Assembly (NCBI GenBank): GCA_017590115.1
Contig: JAGGNK010003335.1
Span: 11,284,286-11,348,285, forward strand
DNA from: Montifringilla adamsi
Taxonomy: Eukaryota; Chordata; Aves; Passeriformes; Passeridae
Direction of reading: 5' to 3'
Length of the DNA stretch: 64,000 nucleotides
The notes beneath the pieces are model-generated. The model was not told the origin of the DNA. It did no database searches and saw only the letters and a list, made by a program, of their open reading frames with translations. The position numbers were made by a program, and so were the translations under genes. Shown one piece after another: positions 1-9,870 of the stretch (its first letter is position 1; each line of letters begins with the position of its first letter).

Positions 1-1255
1 TGTCTTCAGCTGACATTCTGAGAGGATGAGATGAGAAAAATGTTTGGTTTCTCTAAAACTAAAATGGGCATTACAAGGGGAACAGGTGGGTTGACCTCTT
101 TTCAATGGTGCACACACCCGCTGTAGTTGCACGGGCTGGGGCTTGTTAAGCAATGAGTCACCTGTAAAACTTCCTTAGGGAGCCACAGAGGAGCAGCATG
201 AGCCACCAGACCGACGTGGAATTGGAAGTTAGGGGCTGACAAATTCCACTCTCTTCACTGCCTCTTGTTCACTGAATGGCCTTGGCAGGTCGTTTCCATC
301 CCTCTCCCTGATGCTCCACAGCTGTAGCATATCCAAGAGCACTCCTTGCCTGTCTTGTGAGGAGCTGGGGAAGTGGTAAATGCTACACAAGTGCCAAGTG
401 TTGTTACCAAAACTCTCTCTGTCAGGTAATGCAGATACATCAACCCTCTGCCCTCTCCAGGCTCGTGACTGTTAGTTAACCTCACCTTGGCACACGAAAA
501 CCATGTGGGGAATCAGGTACAAAAACACTCTTCAGTCTTGAAATCACTGACGTCTTCAAGGTCACATTTGGTGACTTCAATATCTGTTTCACAGCTGCAG
601 TTCCATGTTTGGGTCAGATGGTGATAAATGAGGGTGTAACTTGTTTGTAATTCCTTCTCTGTCTTCCTAAACATTTTGTTTCTTAGGAAGCTGATGCTGC
701 TATGAACATATTGGATTATACTGAATTTGCAATATTCTGCTTTCCAGGTATAAATGTTTATATTTAAAATTGCTAAGACTGCAATGCAATAAATATATCC
801 ATGTAACAGTTTGCCTCAAAGCATGATTTTTTGTGCTCTACCAATACAGTGATGTGTATTGTGTCGGTGAAGGACTGCCATGGTTAGGACAGATGCTGGA
901 GGTGGAGACCCCCAGGTGTGAATAAAGCACTGCTCTCTAGTCACATAACTGGGGACAAACCTGTCATTTGTGTGTTCAAAAGGGTATTAGTCCACAGAGT
1001 AACGATACCATGATACTTGTTTTTTAGAGATGCAGAAGGGAAGTGAACTTCATGTTGATAAATGTAACCACCAGTGGCCTGATCACTCAAAGGTCTGTTG
1101 CCTTAGTGTGTGGTCTTACACAATGCCAGCAGGAGATGGTTTTCCAGGAGCTGGGGAGGTCCAGAGCCAGCATCCAAGCTGCTCCAGAGCGTCCATAGCC
1201 AGTGACTTCCAGGAACCTTTCTAATCCCATGGTAAGTGATGCTGATGCATTTGGA
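1..1255. other. Intergenic, downstream of CLINT1; no supported gene
   Basis: Mixed-composition DNA without a recognisable coding frame. One weak exon-like segment is present: a strong polypyrimidine-AG at 644-686, an open stretch 687-747 ending at CAG|GTATAA, and AATAAA at about 788-793. By human synteny the next gene on this side should be LSM11, convergent with CLINT1, but none of its coding sequence was recognised. Confidence 0.5.
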
Positions 1256-1412
1256 TCAGAAATGTCTTTTTAGAGAGAAATTCTTTCTTCTGAGAAACCT
1301 GCCACAGGTTGTCCAGAGAAGCTGTGGCTGCCCCATCCCTGGGAGTGTCCAAGGCCAGGTTGGATAGGTCTTGACCAACCTGGGATGTGGAAGGTGTCCC
1401 TGCCCTTGGCTA
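1256..1412 (+). mobile_element. CR1 LINE 3'-end fragment
   Basis: It matches the 3' UTR portion of avian CR1 from the AGAGAAATTCTTTC segment through the ACAGGTTGTCCAGAGAAGC and GCTGCCCCATCCCTGG blocks to GAAGGTGTCCCTGCCC. It is truncated before the terminal octamer repeats and moderately diverged. It lies in plus orientation, in intergenic DNA. Confidence 0.85.
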
Positions 1413-1639
1413 GAAGGAGTAATTCCCATTGCAGCCTGGGAACTGTGGGAACAACAGGCGCTCCCTTTCTGTGCAGGGACCTGCTCCCGGGATCCCCATC
1501 CCAGGTGGGAGGCGGAGGCTGGAGGGATGCTCCCACTCTGTGGAGGAGCCCCCTCTCTGGAAAAGATAGGGAAGGTTTTCGGGGCTCTGGATTTCTCCCT
1601 TCCGTGGGCACTAAATGGTCCAGAAATGTTGTCCAAACA

Positions 1640-2060
1640 CTCCCGTGTGCACTACAGCCCTTCGGGTTTCTCTTTATTCCACTGGGAATCTCAGCCCGAG
1701 CCTCTCCCTAGGTCCGGGCAGCGCAGCCATTGAATTGCCAGGCGGGCTCTACCGAGCAGGAATCCGCTGATGGGGGAAAACGGGAGATTCGGGCTCACCC
1801 GAGGTACCCCCAGCCGTGCGGTGTGGAGGCTGCGGGGACGGGCCGGGCCCTTCCCGGTCACTCTCCCGGTCCCGATCCCGCTCCCGGCCTGGAACGGCCG
1901 CGGCGCCGCCGGGCCCGCGCCCCGCCAGGGGGCAGCAGCGGGCAGGGAAACCCCGCGGCGGCCGTGAGGGGACGGAGCGGGAGAGCTCGGGGCAGGGGGG
2001 CCGCAAACACCGCCCCGAGAGCCGCTCCTGGAGGAACCGAGTGTGCCTGAGGGTGTCTGT
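1640..2060. promoter_or_regulatory. GC/CpG-rich patch with CTCF-like site, no recognisable gene
   Basis: This is a CpG-dense block (CGCGGCGGCCGTGAGG, CCGCGGCGCCGCCGGG) in otherwise AT-rich intergenic DNA. Long open frames occur on both strands, as expected from GC-rich sequence, but none resembles a protein I know. It may be the promoter of an unannotated transcript or an insulator. A short TGTC/TGTG repeat follows at about 2053-2078. Confidence 0.6.
1922..1938 (+). promoter_or_regulatory. CTCF-like motif CCGCCAGGGGGCAGCAG
   Basis: It matches the CTCF core CCASYAGRKGGCRS at all but one position (G for A at position 3), with the AGGGGGCAG centre intact. It lies in the centre of the CpG-rich patch. 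Occupancy is inferred; the orientation is forward on the plus strand. Confidence 0.55.
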
Positions 2061-2239
2061 GTCTGTCTGTGTCTGTGCTCCCCATGCTTCACACGGCCCA
2101 GGTCAGGCCCCGGGCGCTGCATCTCCCAGCCTTGTGAGCAGTGTTTGCACAGCATCTTCTCTCCCTTTGCAACAGGCCAAAGTTTTCCCCTAAAAACAGC
2201 CGTCCTGGAGTGGTAGCATGGCTGGAGTCACTGGGACAG

Positions 2240-2412
2240 AGTCCTCACAACAGTCACAGAATCACTGAGGTTGGAAAAGACCTTCGGATAATCGAGCCCT
2301 ACCTGTGACTGATCCCCACCTTGTCAGCTGAGGAGAGAATGGAGTGCCATATCCATCATTCCTTGAACACCTCCTTGGACAGTGACACCTCCCTGGGCAG
2401 CCCTCACCTCCA
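2240..2412 (-). mobile_element. CR1 LINE 3'-end fragment, inverted
   Basis: The plus strand carries the reverse complement of a CR1 3' end: CACAGAATCACTGAGGTTGG, then AAAGACCTTCGGATAATCGA and the TTGAACACCTCCTTGGACAG region. It belongs to a CR1 subfamily with the TTGGACAGTGACACCTCCCT signature and is truncated at its 5' side. It is oriented opposite to the copies at 1.3 and 5 kb. Confidence 0.85.
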
Positions 2413-4743
2413 GGTCAGGGTTGACAACAGGAGGTGATGGCATGCATTGGCCAAAACTTAGTCCCTGTGCGTTGGCTTAGGTGCATCTCACCAAGTTAAC
2501 TTCTGGTTTGCACCAGAGCCTACAAAAGGAACTCCATGATGGGCAAAACATCACAGGGAATGTGCAGACACAAATCTGAAGCCCTTGCAGGGAGGCAGCA
2601 CTTGGTGCAGGAAATCAAAACCACGGCCAGGCCAGGCAGGAGTGACAGCACTGTTCTGCCAAGAATTCCTGTGTGTGCTTTGTGCATAGGAGCAGAGGAG
2701 TCCTGTAGCTGTCCAGCAGGGATGAGGCCGTGGCTGGAGGAAACACTGGCTGTGTGAGGAGTGCAGGAGCTGGTGATGGGTCTGCTGGAACACATCGGGA
2801 AACAGCGACTGCTGGCACTGCTGCCCAGGCTGTAAAACAGGACTCTGTGGGTATCCTTACCTTGTCACATATTTACAGGCAGAAATCACAAATCATTTAT
2901 ACACCTTTATCATTCAGTGAAGTAAATCCTATAAAACACTATTGTTTGAGAATGTGGGTGCTGTGGTAGAGTTATGTGTAAATGCACCAGAGCAGGCTGG
3001 AAGAAGGAAACCAGCCCCTTGCTGTCCTGCCCTCCGGGGGACGAGGCTCAAGCTCGGTACGTTTTTTCCATCAGAGCGTGGTCAATGGAACAATTGTACA
3101 ACGTGTTGATCAGGAAAAGGATGTGGGAGCTTAAGTGGAAAACCTGATGCTATCGTGCTAATGGCAGAGAGCAGCAGGAAGGATGGCAAACAGGATACTC
3201 ACCACGCTCAGAGGAAAGAGCTCAAAGTGATGCTGGGGCTGCAGGGCTGGAGTCAGCCAGGGTCCGTTCTGTGAGCTGGAACAAGCTGGACCAGAAAGCA
3301 GAACGTTCCTGATCTTGTACTCCTCTGCTGGGAACAAGGGCTCCTTGCTGATTCTTTTGGGGAAAAGTGAGCAACTGTTAGGCAACATCCCAAAGTTGGT
3401 GGAAAAAACAACTGGAGAAAAGCTTTCTTATAGTTGCCTTGGAGGCTTGGAAATGAGAGCAGTGGGAAGCTGAACAAAGGGGTGGGGAATGCTCTTGGCA
3501 GGACCTCCTTGCATCCAGAGTGAGTAAATGTGAGAGCAGGGAAATGGCTTTTAGTTGTCTTCTTTTGGAAGAGTGTCTCACAGGGAAGGGATCCCATGTG
3601 GAATAAAGAGCAGTTAGTGTACGTGGGACAGTGACTGACTGTGTGTCAGGAAAGGGTGTTTGGGTGAGGGGCACCAGCTGTGGTTTTTTCTGAAATTGCC
3701 TGGTTTTGTAGTGTTTTGAAAGCCAGGTGTTTAAAAAGTTAGTATCTCAACTGGGCAGAGTATGGGGATTTGTCACCCCAGGTGAGCTCTGGTCCCCTTC
3801 CTGTGTTGTGAGGACTGGTGGGTGATGCTGCAACGTTGAAGTGATACTGGTGGTGGAGTCAAGGTGCTCTGAAACAGATTGTTGATGTAACTTTCCCTAA
3901 AATCAGCCCAGAGGTGTGAATTGGAATCAGCTCCAGGCCCCTCCTGCTTGCCTTTGCAGCTGGATGTTTCAAAGTGTGTTCCTTGGTGTGTTGCTGATAC
4001 TGCAGTAACATTTGTGTGTGTGGGTAGCCTCATTTACAAATTATTTGCATCTGGGTTTGCCCACCCTCCTCATGTGCTGACAGTTTTATACTGATAAGAT
4101 AGTGGCTATTAATTAGTTTATTTTAAAAGCAGCCACATGCTTGTCATTCCTTGTCAGGTCAAAATGCTCTGAAGTCACCCATTGCTCAGCTTGGTGTTTT
4201 AATTAAAAAGACCCTTAAAAGAGGGTGGTTCTGTCTCCCTCTATTGCAGTCATGGCAAGTGTTAGTGCAGCAGTGTGCATCACTGCTGAGAGCATCCTCC
4301 CCCCTGGCCTCACATCTATTAGCAAGAGTAAACTAATGAGCAAAGAGCTGCTGGTGCTCACAATATCCAGCGTGAGGGCTTCCCAAAACTGCTGTAGGCT
4401 GACATGGAGAGAGTACAAAAGGCTGCAGCCCCTGACCTCAATAAAGGCTTCAAAAGAAACTCCTGAAAAGTTTTTGCTGCCCAAAAAGGAAATTCTTCTG
4501 GTAATGTAGCACTTCAATAGCCAAAATTACACCAAGGCTTCTGCTGACTGGGTGAAACAGAGTCTGTGTTTCACATGTGAATGCTATTCTGTAAAGCCTT
4601 TTTTTGCTCCATTTATTAAAAAAAAAATAAAAATAAAAGAGACTTGAGGTTTACAAGATGAAGGTACAGCTTACTCAGGCAGCCACCTGCAGTGACCTAA
4701 CTGGGCAGGGTGTGAGGGCAGGAGTGGGGACCAAGAGCCACAT
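2413..4743. other. Intergenic; nothing recognised
   Basis: Open frames of up to 114 codons occur on both strands but overlap each other and match no family I know. No tRNA, repeat family or CpG island was seen between the CR1 copies at 2.3 and 4.8 kb. Confidence 0.6.
4618..4639. repeat. A-rich simple repeat (AAAAAT)n
   Basis: Interrupted A-tract of about 22 bp in intergenic DNA. Confidence 0.9.
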
Positions 4744-5007
4744 AGGCACCAGTCCCTGTCATGAGCTGGGATGCTGAAATCCCAACTCCCAAAAAGAGAC
4801 AGGACAAGGGGGGAATGGCTCCACGCGGAAAGAGAGGAAGTTGAGGCTAGATATTAGAGAGAAATTCTTGGCTGCAGGCACCAGTCCCTGTCATGGGCTG
4901 GGATGCTGAAATCCCAGCTCCCAAAAAGAGACAGGACAAGGGGGGGAATGGCTCCACGCGGAAAGAGAGGAAGTTGAGGCTAGATATTAGAGAGAAATTC
5001 TTGGCTG
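4744..5007 (+). repeat. 132-bp tandem duplication within a CR1 element
   Basis: Bases 4744-4875 and 4876-5007 are near-identical direct repeats in tandem. I count only about three differences (two A/G substitutions and one extra G). The unit covers a bit of flanking sequence plus the CR1 segment with ACAGGACAAGG and ATATTAGAGAGAAATTCTTGG. Such identity implies a much younger event than the CR1 insertion itself. Confidence 0.9.
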
Positions 5008-5206
5008 TGAGGGTGTTGAAGCCTTTCCACAGGTTGCCCAGAGAAATTGTGGCTGCCCCATCCCTGGAAGGTTTCAAGGCCAGGCTGGATGGGACTCGGA
5101 AGAATCTGGTCTAGTGGAAAGTTGGTTGGGTGGCAGCAGGGTTGGAATTAGATTATATTTGTGGTCCCTTCCAACCCAAACCATTCTGGATTCTGTGATT
5201 CTATTA
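4788..5206 (+). mobile_element. CR1 LINE 3' end with intact terminus and internal duplication
   Basis: The consensus order is clear: AAGAGACAGGACAAGG, ATATTAGAGAGAAATTC, ACAGGTTGCCCAGAGAA, GCTGCCCCATCCCTGGAAGG, CTGGTCTAGTGGAAAG, CCCTTCCAACCCAAACCATT and a terminal GATTCTGTGATTCTATTA. The first block appears twice because of the tandem duplication. There is no poly(A) tail, as expected for CR1. Confidence 0.92.
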
Positions 5207-5279
5207 AGACCCTGCCTCACAGAAAATGGTGGGGAAATCAGCAACTGCTCAGGCACCCACATTTGCTGTGAGTCTGGCC

Positions 5280-5780
5280 CTGGAACAGGAACAGAGACTC
5301 CCTTCCGGGGAGCCGGGCAGGAGGTGACAGAGCGATCCGATGCACAGGACTGCTCCGGGGAGAGGCTGCGGACCGGGCACCGCGGCTGCGCTGGGGCTCC
5401 GGCCGCTCCCCTCCCCGCAGCTCTCGCCGCTCCGGCGCGGAGCTGCCGCTGCCGGGCTGTGCTCCGTCGCACACCAGGTCGTCCCCTTTGCCCCAGCAGC
5501 GTTTGCCTCTGTCAGGCTGCGAGTGCTGAAGGCAGAGACCTGCGCTCTGCCTGTGCGCTGGACCGTGCTCGGCTGGCCGTCATTCCCGAGGCCGGGAGCC
5601 GCCGCTGCGGAGATGCTGAATGCTGGGGAGAGGGGAGACCGGGACAGCTCATCCGGCCAGTGCAGTTTGTGTCTAATTAAGTTGAAAACTGTCATCCTGT
5701 CTCTCGTCCCGCCTGCAGCCAGCCCGAGGCCTCGGCCAGGGGCCGTGGGCAGGTGACCCTCATCGCCAGGGCCGCGCCAT
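5280..5780. promoter_or_regulatory. Orphan CpG-rich patch next to CR1
   Basis: A second CpG-dense block (CTCCGGCGCGGAGCTGCCGC, GGCCGGGAGCCGCCGCTGCG) starts about 75 bp after the end of the 4.8-5.2 kb CR1. Open frames cross it on both strands (the longest is 188 codons on plus), but they begin inside the CR1 and show no family resemblance. It is a candidate promoter for an unannotated non-coding transcript. Confidence 0.5.
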
Positions 5781-6269
5781 GGTGCAGGGCAGGAAGCTCC
5801 CATCATTTTTCCAACTCTTTTTTGTTTGCATTTATTTGAGATTTCCTATGAACTGCAAGCTCCAGCACAGAGAATGGAAGGTGATGAGCACTTGGTGTGG
5901 TTCTCCCACATCCCAAAGGCAATGTCCATGGGACAAAGCTCAGGTGTGACTGCTGGCAGTCATCAACTCCCTTTGTCTGCCCCATTTTCCTGGGAGGGGA
6001 AGTGGCTCTATGAACAGTTGTGTGTGCATAAGAGAAAGATGGAAAATGGCCCAGCACCAGGTAGGGAAATTTATGCACATTGGACTGAGCTGGAAAACCA
6101 CTTGGAGGCCAGTTCAGGAAGCTCAAGGTGGGAGCAGACACTTCCTCATCTCCTTTACGCACCTTGGGGGGACTTGGGAGGATGTGTTCTCCTGTCTGGA
6201 AGGTGGGCAAGGGGCAAAGGCAGGTGGAGAGAAAAACGAAAGAACCAAATCTCCTGGCTTTTAGGAATT

Positions 6270-6680
6270 TAACCCTTAGTGCTCTCCAATCCTGGATTTT
6301 GTTTGCAAATCAAAAATGGGGAAAGATTTTGGTAACCTTATAGTATCACCAACAGTTTGTTAAAAGACTAATTGCCAAGTAGCTTATGCATGTGGGACCA
6401 TTAGTAATTCTGTAGCTATGCAAATTAAAACAGTGATGTATGATTTATAGCTTTAATAATGTTCTGAAGGCTCTTAAATTTTAATCACTTGCAACATCCT
6501 TTTTAATATTCAATTACTTTATTAACTAATTAGGTCACTTGCTGAAAAAGCACATAAGGCTGGTGCTATTTTAATATCAGCTGAACATCACAAAATACCT
6601 TTGAAATGGTGTAAATGGTTTATTTATTTTAAATAGATCATTAAGATGCTGTAATTAATAAATCAATTACAGAAAAAAAG
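6270..6680. promoter_or_regulatory. AT-rich homeodomain/POU-site cluster (candidate enhancer)
   Basis: This dense AT-rich block without repeats or coding potential contains an exact octamer ATGCAAAT (6418-6425), the palindrome CTAATTAG (6526-6533) and a perfect inverted repeat CTGTAATT/AATTACAG (6649-6672). The composition resembles developmental conserved non-coding elements. I cannot measure conservation, so enhancer status is inference. Confidence 0.4.
6649..6672. repeat. Perfect 8-bp inverted repeat CTGTAATT / AATTACAG
   Basis: CTGTAATT at 6649-6656 and its exact reverse complement AATTACAG at 6665-6672 are separated by 8 bp. Each arm holds a TAATT homeodomain core, so the structure could bind a homeodomain dimer. 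It could also form a small hairpin, but the stem is short and AT-rich. Confidence 0.6.
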
Positions 6681-8454
6681 AGAAGAAACTGATAGATGCC
6701 AAATCACAATGGTAGTAGCTTCTCTGCGTACTTTATAAATGTTCCCAGAGATGCTGAACTTGGTGAACATGGCCACTGAAGCACCTTCCTGGATAATTCG
6801 TATTCAGCTGAAGGGATAAGGTTTGAGATATGCTTGGTTCATTATAGATGCTTTTTGTATGGATTTAGCTTTCTGATTGATAAAAGCTCCACAAATGACC
6901 TTGAAAAGTGAAAGCACTTAAAAGGACAGCCCTCCTTTGCCTCGTGCTCTTTTGTCTGCCTCAAAAAAGATAATCCCGTGGCAATCTGAGAGCGCTGCCG
7001 ATGCTGGGCTGAAGGGAGAGCTCCGGGAGGGCAGTGCGTGGCTCTCACTGACCAGCCTGCTCCCCTCACAGTGCACAGCCCTCGCTGCTGCCCGGGGGCT
7101 GTGGCAGCGAGGAGAGAAAATTCCAGCCCGGCTGTAGTGCACTTTTACACCTCCCCTTTACACCTTGAAAACTTCAAGACTCAGAAATTAAACTTGTCAC
7201 CAGGGTGGCTGCAGCTCTGAAAGAGACTTTGAGTAATCTACTGTCTTAAAACTAAGGGTAAGACAAACACTGTTCTAGGAATTAAGTCAATCTTATTAAC
7301 AGATTTTCATTTAAATTATATTGATGTGATGATACAGAGTGCAAATTTTCTCTCTTGAGAAGCTGCTAGTAAGATCTGCAGTAATTACAGAGCACTCATC
7401 TTCCCATTTTAACTTCTCTTGCTTCTATTTTCTTGCAACAAAAACCCGTAAATCCGGGGGCAAAAAACTTTCTGTTACAATTTCTGCTAAACTGAAGACT
7501 GCTCTTTACGATTGAGCTGCCCAGAAAACTACTCCAAATCTCAATTTATAGTTTCCTGGGAACTGAAACATACATGGTGTGAGTCTGGCTCTAAAGCAGA
7601 GTCCAGGGGAGGTACCAGACTGTTACTCCAGGTCCCCAAAACCAAAAAGAAATACTGCCCCCATCCCAGGGGTGCCTGCAGCATAGCTGCACTGCAGCTG
7701 ACAGTGCCCTGTTCCAGTAGTGGGGCTTGAGCTGAAATAATGGACTTTCTCTTAGGAAAATGCCACCTAGGTGCCATTCCTGAACTGCTGTGAGAGGTCA
7801 CTGCCTGGAATGACCATCCCTGGAAAGGAAGGACACACACTGCACTAACACAGGCTGTGCAGAAAGGATAGAGACCTAAAATAAATCCAATTCACATTTT
7901 ATGGGAGCTGCCACAGGAAACAAAGGCGCAGAACAACGGTAAGGTACCAAATGCTGGTACAGCTTGGGACAACATATGAGCTTCCCACCTTGGAACAAGC
8001 ACAGATACAGCTCTAGAGGGGTCAGAGATACCCATACAGTCACATGAAGTCACTGTCACTATTTTGAGGGGATTTATTTCACCCTACAACGCTCCTGTTG
8101 TACAACACGGCTCAGGGGCTGTTCTGAACCTCTTTACAAAGCCCCAGGTCTCAGTCAAATAGGTGCATTTTTATCACATTCCTGTAACTTCTCCCCAGCC
8201 GTTTATTCACGTGAGCGATTCCTGCGTCGCTCCAATCGTATGGGAAACCCCACATCCTCCTGTGTCAGACCCAAAAGGACACAACTGCTGCAGTGGCAAA
8301 CAAAAGGGCACCGGTGCCTCACACCCAACCGGCACCAGGAGAAATGAGCAGGCAAAGGCGGCAGCAGAGCTCGGCGGGCCCAGCCCCGGCCCTGCCCCGG
8401 CGCTGGAGCCGCTTTCAGCCTTCTCCGCCGCGGAGCCGCCGTTAACCTCCCCGG

Positions 8455-8650
8455 CTCGATTCAATGTGACAGTGACACTTCACAGCACATTGCATCCAAT
8501 CTCATTTGAAGCTGACAAAGATTGTTTCTGTTTTATATCTATTGGTTTATTAATGGCCTACAGCCTCTTAAGCAGATGCATATTCATTAGATAGCCAGCT
8601 GTTAGGAGGTTCCCAGATGTCGAAAGTAGCTCTGTCTTGGTATACATTCT
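8455..8650. promoter_or_regulatory. POU/SOX-site block with MORE-like palindrome
   Basis: ATGCATATTCAT at 8576-8587 differs by one base from the POU-dimer MORE element ATGCATATGCAT. Abutting SOX-type cores ACAAAG and ATTGTT lie at 8515-8526. No repeat or coding signal is present. Enhancer function is inferred from motif grouping. Confidence 0.35.
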
Positions 8651-9689
8651 TTTTTTTCCCCTTCTCATGAAACAAAGTAATTGTAGCTCGATTAAAGAAC
8701 CAGTTAATTACTGAGCCAGTACCTTATGGCACGATTTAAAAAAAAAAAAAAATCTGGAAATTTGTGAGGAGTAAAGACATTTTTAAAAACGAAGATGAAC
8801 TGAGCCTTTGCTCAGCTGTGTGGTACACAAGCAGGATTTATGTAGAAATAGAGAGGCTGGATTACTCCATGTAAAGAACCCCCAGCTGCAGAATCCAGGG
8901 ATACACTGAGTTTTGCAAAGGCACCTTTCTTAATTTTCCCCATTCTGCAGATTTTTCTCTTACCTCTTATTATTCCTTAAGTGAATAGTGGATGCAGAAA
9001 CACATAAGAAATGAAAATGAGACACATCTCAGTTTTTAAAGGTCATTTTACATGGCGAAGAAAAATTCCACGGCACCCCAGCTAGATAAAACTGTGACCA
9101 GATCATTGAACAAGCTGTAGAGATTGACCTACAAATTCCAGGGACCATCCTTCTGAGTCTCACAACATTAATCCAGCTCACCGAGATGTCTTTGCAACTC
9201 CTTTGCTCAGAGCTCTAAAAGCAGCTCCCAGAAGCAGGGCTATCACCACCACCCCCCAGGAAGCCCTTTGTCCATGGAAACGTTTAAAACATTGTCAGCT
9301 CCAAATCCATGGGATCTGGGCAAAAAAGGTTCCTGGGGATTGTGGTTCTGGCTAACTGCACACAGCAACAGCCCCACTCCTTCCAGGAAGGAGCTGCACT
9401 TCCATCACCGGGAGAGGAAGAAGCGGTTGAAACCCTGTAAAAATGGAAAATCTGAAACAATTCTAAATTTTAGTCAGTGACACCTTGGAATAAAACTTCT
9501 GAGGAAGGAAAAAAATTAAAACCAGAAGTGCCCTCAGCATTGAAAGCCTTAATCAGAAGCCAGCGACGGCAGTATAAAATGTCATCTGCTCTGAGTGTGT
9601 TTACAGTCGAGCACAGAGGAACATGGAGGCAATTTTGTAGAGTGACTCCTGGAGCAAAGGCCTCTGAGAATAAAAGTGTCTTTAGATAT

Positions 9690-9870
9690 TTGTTATCCTG
9701 TTATAGCTGGTATCACCTTGAGTATACAATGCCTGCCTGCATTATGTAAACACTTCATTGATAAATCCCTCCCCCACCTCCCCTAAGCTGTGTCAGACTG
9801 TTCTTAGCTGACAGATAGAGCTGAAACAGATGCTGCTATAAATACCCTTGTTTGGCTGTTTTGAATATAA
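9690..9870. promoter_or_regulatory. FOX site and TATA-like element block
   Basis: A forkhead core TGTAAACA (9745-9752) is followed by TALE-type TGACAG and by TATAAATA (9837-9844), a full TATA-box match on plus. No open frame downstream is convincing. It could be an enhancer or the promoter of a non-coding RNA. Confidence 0.3.

Noticed and set aside
1691..2155. 154-codon minus-strand frame and several overlapping frames
   Set aside because: The CpG-rich patch is open in many frames on both strands at once, the pattern of GC-rich non-coding DNA.
5114..5680. 188-codon open frame on plus, longest in the window
   Set aside because: It begins inside the CR1 3' end and runs into a CpG-rich patch; the peptide has CR1-derived start and low-complexity A/R/G/P content and no family resemblance.
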